Source of the DNA: Spirogloea muscicola
Taxonomy: Eukaryota; Streptophyta; Zygnematophyceae; Spirogloeales; Spirogloeaceae
Assembly (NCBI GenBank): GCA_009602725.1
Contig: WELB01000149.1
Coordinates: forward strand, 208,630-225,245
Reading direction: 5' to 3'
DNA: 16,616 nucleotides
Shown here: one piece after another, positions 12,301-16,616 of the stretch
Position numbering within the stretch: the stretch's first letter is position 1
Layout: every line of letters starts with the position of its first letter
Made by a program: the position numbers and the translations under genes
Notes under the pieces: model-generated
The model's database searches: none
What the model saw: only the letters and a program-made list of their open reading frames with translations
What the model was told of the DNA's origin: nothing

Positions 12301-14222
12301 CGTAGAGAATCTATCAGGCAGTGGCGCAATTGCGGCCGTGTTTGCGCGTGCATACCAGGAGACCTTTACGCTGACGTACGTGTCGGGGCGCACAGTTGGT
12401 ATTGGGGCATACCTCGCGCGCTTGGGCGTTCGCTGCATCCAGCGTGCCGACCAGCCAATCATCCTCACAGGCTTCTCGACGCTCAACAAGCTGCTGGGGC
12501 GCGAGGTCTACACGTCGCACATGCAGCTCGGCGGCCCGCGGATCATGGCCGCCAATGGCGTCGTGCACTGCACAGTGGCCGATGACCTGGAGGGGGCAAC
12601 CGCCATCCTCGCTTGGCTCGCGTATGTGCCTGCCGTCGGTGGGGGGGCGCTCCCTGTGCTGACAACAGTGGCGGACCCAACCTCAAGGGCAGTGGAGTAC
12701 ATCCCCGACACCACGTGCAATCCGCGGGCAGCAATCGGCGGCACCACGGCGCCTGCAGGGAGCGGCGGTTCTTCATGGCTAGGTGGCATCTTCGACTGCG
12801 GCAGCTTCTGCGAGTGTCTCGAGGGGTGGGGCCAGACTGTTGTTACAGGGCGGGCGCGCCTGGGGGGCGTGCCGATTGGTGTAGTCGCAGTTGAGACGCA
12901 CACTGTGGTGTGTAACATTCCTGCAGATCCTGGGCAGCCCCAGACGGGCGAGCGCCAGGTGTCGCAGGCTGGGCAAGTGTGGTTTCCGGACAGTGCGGCC
13001 AAGACGGCACAGGCGCTCAGCGACTTTGACCGCGAGGGCCTGCCGGCATTCGTGCTCGCCAACTGGCGCGGGTTCTCAGGCGGCCAGCGTGACCTGTTCG
13101 AGGGCGTCCTGCAGGCCGGCGCCACCATAGTGGAGCGTCTGCGGGAATACCGCCAGCCGGTCTTTGTCTACGTGCCGCGCACAGGCGAGCTGCGCGGTGG
13201 TGCTTGGGTTGTGGTTGACAGTGCCATCAACCCAGACATGATTGAGACATACGCTGACACTACTGCGCACGGGTCAGTATTAGAGCCCGACGGCACTGTG
13301 GAGGTGAAATTCCGGCGTCGGCAGCTCTTGGAGTGCATGCGGCGCCTCGACAAGCGCCTCGCCCGCCTGGACCATCCTAAAGAGGGTGTCAACGGCAACT
13401 TGACAGAGGTGACAGGAGGCCGGCGGCATGCCCACGACCAGGAAGAGCGGCTGCTGCCGGTGTACAAGCAGGTGGCGGTGCGATTTGCTGAGCTGCACTC
13501 AACCGCGGTGCGGATGAAGGCCAAGGGCGTGATCAGGGAGGTTGTGCCCTGGGATGCAGCACGGCGCTTCTTCTCCGCACGCCTGGCTCAGCGGCTTGCT
13601 GAGGAGCGGCTCGCCAAGGAGCTGGCAAGACGACAGCAGCGCAGCGGCAGGCCGCGTCCACGGGCAGACGCGCTGCGGCTCGTGCAGGACTGGCTGCAAG
13701 AGGCGCAACAGGCCTTTGAGAACAGTGGGCCGCCGGAGCGCCTGCTATTAGCAGTTGCCCGCTTAGACTTAAGCAGTAGCGGAATAAATTGTAGGGAACC
13801 AGGGCCCCATGGCAACGAGGACTTCCCGGGCCTCCAAGCGTTTGTAGAGGAAAGGCTTAGTGCCGCGGAGGCAGAGTTCATTGCCGACACCATTGTTGAG
13901 CTGCGCTTGTGCCAGGCGGACTTGGCGGGGCGTGTTGTAGGAACAACCGCTTTGCTGCAGGAGGTAAGCTTCAGTCCTATATTTGCTGACGCAGTCCGGC
14001 AAGCATCGAGGTCAGGTTGCTGCTTCGCTCTTCTTCTGAATCGCACGCAGAAGGGGTCCTGTGCAGGACGATGCTCAAGCAGCCACCACGTTGCCTTGTC
14101 GGCTGGGGCTGTGAGTGCTGGATGGCAATGCCCAGGCAGTGCTTGCTGGGCAGGTGAAGGAGGCCATCAAGCCGGGCCTGCAGCAGCCCGAAGCGGGCCA
14201 TGCTGTGGGACAGGGCTCGTGA
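88..14222 (+). CDS. ACC1: Homomeric multidomain acetyl-CoA carboxylase, 32 exons, complete
   Basis: The enzyme carboxylates acetyl-CoA to malonyl-CoA with ATP and bicarbonate, the committed step for fatty-acid synthesis and elongation. The joined exons give 2,398 codons plus TGA (7,197 nt), slightly longer than the roughly 2,250 residues usual in plants. Residue order: N-terminal extension 1-73; biotin carboxylase about 115-640, with ATP-grasp loop [10 protein letters not shown] (307-316) and [14 protein letters not shown] (431-444); BT linker about 640-750; biotin carrier with EVMKM (Lys794); central region about 830-1650; carboxyltransferase about 1650-2290. All junctions keep frame and every expected domain is present, so it looks functional. 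ATG 88 is the first in-frame ATG and has A at -3, but its frame is open to the window edge. ATG 307 (weak context, T at -3) would give 2,325 residues. Very sure of identity; less sure of the start and of a few weak donors such as GTCTGA at 7974. Confidence 0.97.
489..1016 (+). other. First intron of the carboxylase, the longest at 528 bp
   Basis: It starts AG|GTAACA and ends TGTATGCAG. It splits a serine codon inside the first conserved strand of the biotin carboxylase domain (phase 2). It contains a 13-bp direct duplication near its 5' end. Reading frames on both strands inside it show no recognisable protein. Long first introns often carry expression control elements, but nothing here proves that. 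Confidence 0.88.
500..525 (+). repeat. Tandem duplication of a 13-mer in intron 1
   Basis: The unit CAAGCTCTAGCTC occurs twice back to back, 11 bp after the donor site. The unit contains the near-palindrome AGCTCTAGCT. Confidence 0.85.
1975..2322 (+). other. Intron 4, 348 bp
   Basis: Donor GTACTC follows the ATP-grasp IRK codons, and acceptor TTCTCAG precedes GTCCAC. I see no gene, repeat or RNA structure in it. Confidence 0.85.
2416..2770 (+). other. Intron 5, 355 bp
   Basis: Donor GTGGTT follows VASQ, and acceptor GAGACAG precedes AGCAGG. I see no gene or repeat in it. Short reading frames here are not protein-like. Confidence 0.85.
5894..5956 (+). repeat. Dispersed intronic repeat, copy 1 (intron 16)
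   Basis: A 63-bp stretch begins CTACACCTGCTACAAC and ends CTTAGCACCCTGCTTT. A second, diverged copy lies in intron 18 at 6650-6714. Both ends are identical between copies over 16 and 15 bases or more, while the middle differs by substitutions and a small indel. Confidence 0.85.
6108..6408 (+). other. Intron 17, 301 bp
   Basis: Donor GTCGAT follows RTCLLQ, and acceptor CTCGCAG precedes the biotin carrier exon. Nothing else is recognisable in it. Confidence 0.85.
6409..6600 (+). other. Biotin carboxyl carrier segment with biotinylation site (exon 18)
   Basis: This exon encodes NDHDPSRL, which follows the BT linker in eukaryotic carboxylases, and then the biotinylation motif EVMKMCMPL. The acceptor lysine is codon AAA at 6526-6528, residue 794. 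The Val-Met-Lys-Met form is the one usual in eukaryotic acetyl-CoA carboxylases. The carrier fold continues in exon 19 ([14 protein letters not shown]). The swinging biotin carries CO2 between the biotin carboxylase and carboxyltransferase sites. Confidence 0.96.
6650..6714 (+). repeat. Dispersed intronic repeat, copy 2 (intron 18)
   Basis: This is the second copy of the element in intron 16, in the same orientation and about 750 bp downstream. It keeps CTACACCTGCTACAAC, CCACAGCT and TTAGCACCCTGCTTT. Exons 17 and 18 lie between the two copies and are not duplicated, so this is not a simple tandem duplication of a gene segment. Confidence 0.85.
6870..11700 (+). other. Acetyl-CoA carboxylase central region (exons 19-30)
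   Basis: This non-catalytic scaffold is found only in eukaryotic single-chain carboxylases. Recognisable blocks are [11 protein letters not shown] (end of exon 19), [11 protein letters not shown] (exon 24), [15 protein letters not shown] (exon 25), [19 protein letters not shown] (end of exon 25), [12 protein letters not shown] (exon 27), [10 protein letters not shown] and [16 protein letters not shown] (exon 28) and TTYCYDFPL (exon 29). In other species it is less conserved than the catalytic domains, which fits the looser match here. A linker of about 45 residues in exon 25 is longer than I expect. Confidence 0.9.
11729..11942 (+). other. GC-AG intron (intron 30)
   Basis: The upstream exon ends TATCCAG and the intron begins GCAGGG; the acceptor is TTTGCAG before GCGGAAGG. 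Joining G at 11728 to GC at 11943 gives a glycine codon and the conserved Pro-Gly-Gly-Arg run into the carboxyltransferase. No GT donor nearby restores this frame; the closest, GTATCC at 11721, gives the wrong phase. The intron is 214 bp. Confidence 0.85.
11943..13963 (+). other. Carboxyltransferase domain in a single 2,021-bp exon (exon 31)
   Basis: The domain moves the carboxyl group from biotin to acetyl-CoA. Its beginning ([15 protein letters not shown]) is in exon 30; the rest is here. Visible blocks are [11 protein letters not shown] (from Asn1749), [31 protein letters not shown] (from Gly1879), [18 protein letters not shown] (from Asn2076) and [15 protein letters not shown]. From about residue 2290 the sequence becomes a charged Arg/Glu/Gln-rich C-terminal stretch with little conservation. 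The exon is visibly richer in GC than the upstream exons: hand counts are 37/60 at 12421-12480 and 41/60 at 13021-13080, against 27/60 at 6481-6540. Confidence 0.96.
13964..14153 (+). other. Last intron of the carboxylase (intron 31)
   Basis: Donor GTAAGC follows LLQE, and acceptor GGGCAG precedes the last 22 codons. The intron has no stop in the coding frame, so a transcript that keeps it would read on to TGA or TAG near 14252 with a different C-terminus. The splice is favoured by good site sequences and by intron-like composition, but the tail it joins ([16 protein letters not shown]) has no recognisable homology to prove it. Confidence 0.7.
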
Positions 14223-14324
14223 CCCCTTGTCATCCCTCCAACCCCCCCCATTGATTTTTCCTACTCTCCTTTCTTCACCCTTTGCCATGGCCCCTTCCTT
14301 CTTCTCTGACTGTCTTCTGATCAC
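14223..14324. other. Short convergent intergenic gap
   Basis: Only 102 bp separate the carboxylase TGA (14220-14222) from the stop of the minus-strand gene (14325-14327). The gap is pyrimidine-rich on the plus strand with a C8 run. It holds no TGTAA, the polyadenylation signal common in green algae. The first plus-strand TGTAA after the stop is at 14756-14760, inside the other gene, so the 3' ends of the two transcripts probably overlap. Confidence 0.7.
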
Positions 14325-15936
14325 CTACTCCTCGTCAGCAAACACATCCGGCTCCGCCAGCGGCTCCTCGTCCGAATCATCCGACTCGTCCTCCTCGTCC
14401 TCGTCGCTGTTCTCCTTCATAAATGTGCCAATGGACTTGCGGAGGACATCGAAGGACCTCACGTCCTGGTGAGGGAACAATTAAAAGAGTCGAGCTAGTC
14501 AATGTGTCTTATGCTGTCTGCAAGTCTCAAGAGCAGCAAACAAGTGAGCAGCAGGGGACGACCTCCTTCGCTTTCTGCATCGAGTTGTGAGCCTCGTTGA
14601 TTCGGCTCATTGCATCCTCCTCGAGCCTGGCAAGTGCCTCTTTCTCCCGCTTCCCTGCCATCGCAAGAGCCAAATCGAGCACTGGTCAGCAGTCAAGCAC
14701 CTTTCCCTGCTGCCTGGGGTTGACCTGTAGCACTGGGCGCAGCGGTTGAAATCTGTGTAAATACAGTCCAGTGGTGAGGACATTGACCCTCGGTGTCGAT
14801 GTGGTATTGCTCACGCTGATGGTCATACGAAGCCTGGAGCTTCTGCTTCAAGTCCTTGAGCTTATTCAAAAGCTCTGCACCAAGGAGGTTAGCATGGCCG
14901 CTGTTGAGCGATGCGCACCCTCTCTTGCGGATGCAGATGTGATCAGAACCATGCCACCATACGATAGGGCGCCACAGAACGCCTAGACACTGTAGGATGC
15001 ACCTTCTTGAGCACGCTGCCGTCCTTTCATTTCTTGCTCCACCGTGCTGCAGTGCAGCTTGAGCACCTCCATCTCCTTCCTCAGCTTGGCCTCAAACTTG
15101 TCAACAGAATGCAGGTGTAGTAAGCAGCTGATCAAGTGTGATTAGTGCAAGTGCAGTACTTGGCCTCCAAGTATTACTCTCATAAGAGGCAGTCGGAGGC
15201 TGATACTGCATGCATTGCTGATAACATGTGCTGTGCAAGCGCCAAGAGTTGTGGTCACCTCTTTGCACACTCGCGACGTTGACTTGACAAAGTTCAGTCG
15301 CTCGCCGTCGGAGCGGGCTATGGCGTCCTCGATCAGGCCGGTGATATGAGCTTTCACACTGAACAAGGCCGCGACGATGCCATGCTCTGAGTCCAGGCTG
15401 CTGCACCACCTCCAGATTCCTACGCGCCATTAGTACAAGTGGTCATCCAGACGGCAAGCTAGAGCGGCAGGGCTGCTGACTTGTTCATCAGCTCTTCGTT
15501 CCTCTTCTGGACGTCGGTCTTGGCCTTCTTGCGGACGTGCTGCAGGACGCCGAGGATGCCCTGCACATCACTGATCGGGGCAGGCCGGCCGCACATGGCC
15601 GTCGTCAGAGTCAGCGATTGGAGCTGGAAGCCGTTACGCAGCCGCAAAAGCTGCAATGACGATTTACGGACGCCTTACAGCGCCGCTACAGATGCCACCA
15701 ACGCCATTGCTCCGTGCGACGCTGCTTGGCGAGAAGATCGACGTCGGGACGAGCGTGTTGAGGCGGCAGGACGGCGGCGGATGGGCGGACCTGGTGAAGT
15801 CGAGGTCGGCGCCGTCGGGCTCCCCGGCGGCGGCGGCGGCAGCGGAAGGAGGCGGCGGCGGTGGCGCGCCACGCTTGGCGGCGGGAGCGGCGGCGGCGCG
15901 CACGCGCTTGCCGCGGCCGGTGGCGGCGAGCGGCAT
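14325..15936 (-). CDS. Unrecognised coiled-coil protein with acidic C-terminus, multi-exon
   Basis: ATG 15936 lies in a strong context (GCCGCCATGC) and has an in-frame TGA 33 nt upstream. Exons (descending) 15936-15679, 15623-15481, 15397-15259, 15096-15003, 14874-14788, 14654-14563 and 14465-14325 keep frame and give 317 residues, or 294 if 15790-15722 is spliced. Order: basic Ala/Pro-rich N-terminus with RGKRVR and Pro6 and Ala6 runs (1-48); a mixed region with AMCGRPAPISDVQGILGVL; a predicted helical coiled coil from about 180 to 271 (FEAKLRKEMEVLK, ELLNKLKDLKQKLQ, KREKEALARLEED); and a C-terminus where 17 of the last 26 residues are Asp or Glu. The composition suggests a nuclear, perhaps chromatin-associated protein, but I recognise no family. 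The acceptors at 15623 (or 15650) and 15397 (or 15400) are uncertain. It is convergent with the carboxylase. Confidence 0.75.
15722..15790 (-). other. Optional in-frame intron in the coiled-coil gene
   Basis: After the codons for DLDFT, AG|GTCCGC could be a donor and CCAAGCAG at 15724-15722 an acceptor. The piece is 69 bp, a multiple of three, and has no stop. Frame therefore cannot say whether it is exon or intron. Confidence 0.4.
15825..15862. repeat. GCG/GGC repeats coding Ala and Pro runs
   Basis: On the minus strand these triplets encode the six-Ala and six-Pro runs near the N-terminus of the coiled-coil protein. They are low-complexity and likely to vary in length between strains. Confidence 0.8.
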
Positions 15937-16546
15937 GGCGGCGGGAGCAGAGTGCGGCTGCTGATATCAAAAGACTGCGGCTGTGAGAGCCAGCCAGGTG
16001 CATGCATACAGAAGGTACTGATGATGAGATTAGCTGATGGATTTGGGTGGCGGAGCCACAGCCACAGGCGGCCGGGGGGGGAGAGCTGCAGGCCGCGCCT
16101 CGGCTGCAGGCCCATCCCCGTTAGGTGCAACGACGTCACCTTGGAGGCCGCCGCCGACGCGACGCCGACGGAACGGTGCGCCGCGGCTCACACCCCCCGG
16201 GCCGTGGGATGGCGCGCATCGACGGCGCGGCGCGGCGTGGCGCCAGCGTGGCGGCGCCGCGCCCGCCATGCTGGCCCGTGAGGTGGCCCGCCGGGGGGGG
16301 GGGAAGAAAGGGGGCTCTCGCCCATTGAGGATAGGGGCTGGGCAAGCCAGCCCAAAAAAAAGAGAGAGAAGGCGCGCGGTGCGCATGAGATTAAAGCTAG
16401 GCCAATTCAAGCCAATACATTGTTCAGGCAGAAAATGCAGAAAGTGCAAAGAATGCAGCGCAAAGAATGTGGCTACATGAAATGACGCCCTATACTAGGA
16501 GGGCCGGAGGTGCCACAGAGTGGGGGAAGCCGTGCTGACGGGGGCC
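15937..16546. other. Intergenic, probable divergent promoter region
   Basis: These 610 bp lie between the minus-strand start at 15936 and a plus-strand start at 16547. They are mostly GC-rich and low-complexity, with G8 at 16074-16081, G11 at 16293-16303 and A8 followed by GA repeats at 16354-16369. The last 170 bp are less GC-rich and contain short repeated AAAGAATG words near 16446-16470. Reading frames across it are Arg/Gly/Pro-rich artefacts of composition. I see no clear TATA box. Confidence 0.6.
16293..16303 (+). repeat. G11 homopolymer
   Basis: An uninterrupted run of eleven G. It sits near other G runs (GGG at 16310-16312, GGGG at 16334-16337), so the plus strand could form a G-quadruplex. 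The run is also a likely place for sequencing length error. Confidence 0.85.
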
Positions 16547-16616
16547 ATGTCGACTCGACCTGTACCACTTGTAGAGCTGCTAGAGGAGGTTGAGGAAGCA
16601 GCAATGGCAGGAGAGA
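16547..16616 (+). CDS. Start of an unidentified gene, cut by the window end
   Basis: ATG 16547 has G at -3 and opens a frame of 23 codons that is still open at the window edge: MSTRPVPLVELLEEVEEAAM then Ala-Gly-Glu. The run LVELLEEVEEAA looks like an acidic amphipathic helix. Its base composition is more gene-like than the low-complexity DNA before it. It is too short to name, and it could be chance. Confidence 0.35.
   Translation, partial: MSTRPVPLVELLEEVEEAAMAGE

Larger units (their letters stand above)
88..14222 (+). other. Exon-intron map of the acetyl-CoA carboxylase gene
   Basis: Exons placed by hand from protein similarity, GT/AG ends and frame: 88-488, 1017-1194, 1453-1659, 1813-1974, 2323-2415, 2771-2866, 3034-3207, 3345-3438, 3623-3822, 4032-4082, 4286-4325, 4480-4604, 4819-4935, 5198-5272, 5451-5507, 5700-5804, 6021-6107, 6409-6600, 6855-7043, 7206-7316, 7538-7615, 7797-7973, 8268-8345, 8537-8659, 8901-9266, 9421-9791, 10039-10249, 10364-10906, 11169-11360, 11515-11728, 11943-13963, 14154-14222. 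Introns 1 and 26 are phase 2; introns 8, 11 and 30 are phase 1; the other 26 are phase 0. Thirty introns are GT-AG and intron 30 is GC-AG. Least certain: the donor of intron 22 (GTCTGA), and introns 25 and 29, whose retained flanks are less conserved. Confidence 0.9.

Noticed and set aside
12508-13128. 206-codon minus-strand frame opposite the carboxyltransferase
   Set aside because: It lies entirely antisense to a conserved GC-rich exon; its Pro/Arg/Ser/Thr-rich product is a typical antisense artefact.
88-14222. Horizontal transfer or a bacterial-type carboxylase
   Set aside because: The single-chain order with a central region and 31 introns is the eukaryotic form; nothing points to recent bacterial origin.
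11930-14254. A 774-codon single-exon gene for a stand-alone carboxyltransferase starting at ATG 11930
   Set aside because: That ATG lies inside intron 30, 13 bp before the acceptor. Exon 30 upstream supplies the missing start of the carboxyltransferase domain in phase, so this is part of the large carboxylase.
15481-16281. 266-codon plus-strand frame
   Set aside because: It runs opposite the coiled-coil gene's first exons and into GC-rich low-complexity DNA; the Gly/Arg-rich product looks like a composition artefact, while the minus-strand exons keep frame across several introns.
16037-16480. 147-codon plus-strand Arg/Gly/Pro-rich frame in the intergenic stretch
   Set aside because: It consists of low-complexity GC repeats and homopolymers and has no domain-like segment. 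The Lys/Cys-rich end is short and chance-like.
1-16616. CRISPR array, transposon ends, tRNA or rRNA
   Set aside because: I found no regularly spaced repeats, no long terminal inverted repeats, no reverse transcriptase or transposase motifs, and no tRNA-like or rRNA-like sequence on reading both strands. A covariance-model scan was not possible.

Overview
The window is nuclear DNA of a green alga, most likely a trebouxiophyte of the Coccomyxa type. It carries spliceosomal introns of 114-528 bp with GT...AG ends and a mixed base composition: introns and early exons near 45-50% GC, the last large exon above 60%. It also holds a plant-like multidomain acetyl-CoA carboxylase. The lineage is an inference from gene structure and protein similarity; no marker gene is present.

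Positions 88-14222 (+ strand) hold one complete 32-exon gene for a homomeric (eukaryotic-type) acetyl-CoA carboxylase of about 2,398 residues. I assembled the exons by hand. Every junction keeps frame, and the protein runs in family order: biotin carboxylase, BT linker, biotin carrier (biotin-Lys codon 6526-6528), ACC central region, carboxyltransferase. The first ~70 codons look like an organelle transit peptide. One intron (11729-11942) must use a GC donor. The carboxyltransferase sits in one uninterrupted 2-kb, GC-rich exon, whereas the first 2.6 kb of coding sequence is cut into 19 exons.

About 100 bp past the carboxylase stop, a convergent minus-strand gene ends. It runs from ATG 15936 to stop 14325 in seven or eight exons. 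It encodes a protein of roughly 295-317 residues with a basic Ala/Pro-rich N-terminus, a long coiled coil and a strongly acidic C-terminus. I do not recognise its family.

Positions 15937-16546 are a GC-rich, low-complexity intergenic stretch with G and A homopolymers, probably a divergent promoter region. At 16547 a plus-strand reading frame with an acceptable start context begins and runs off the window.

I saw no mobile element, CRISPR array, tRNA, rRNA or bacterial operon. The carboxylase makes malonyl-CoA for fatty-acid synthesis or elongation; nothing links its function to the coiled-coil gene beyond their tail-to-tail placement. The window is mostly a well-known gene. The points of interest are its intron architecture, its N-terminus and the unrecognised neighbour.
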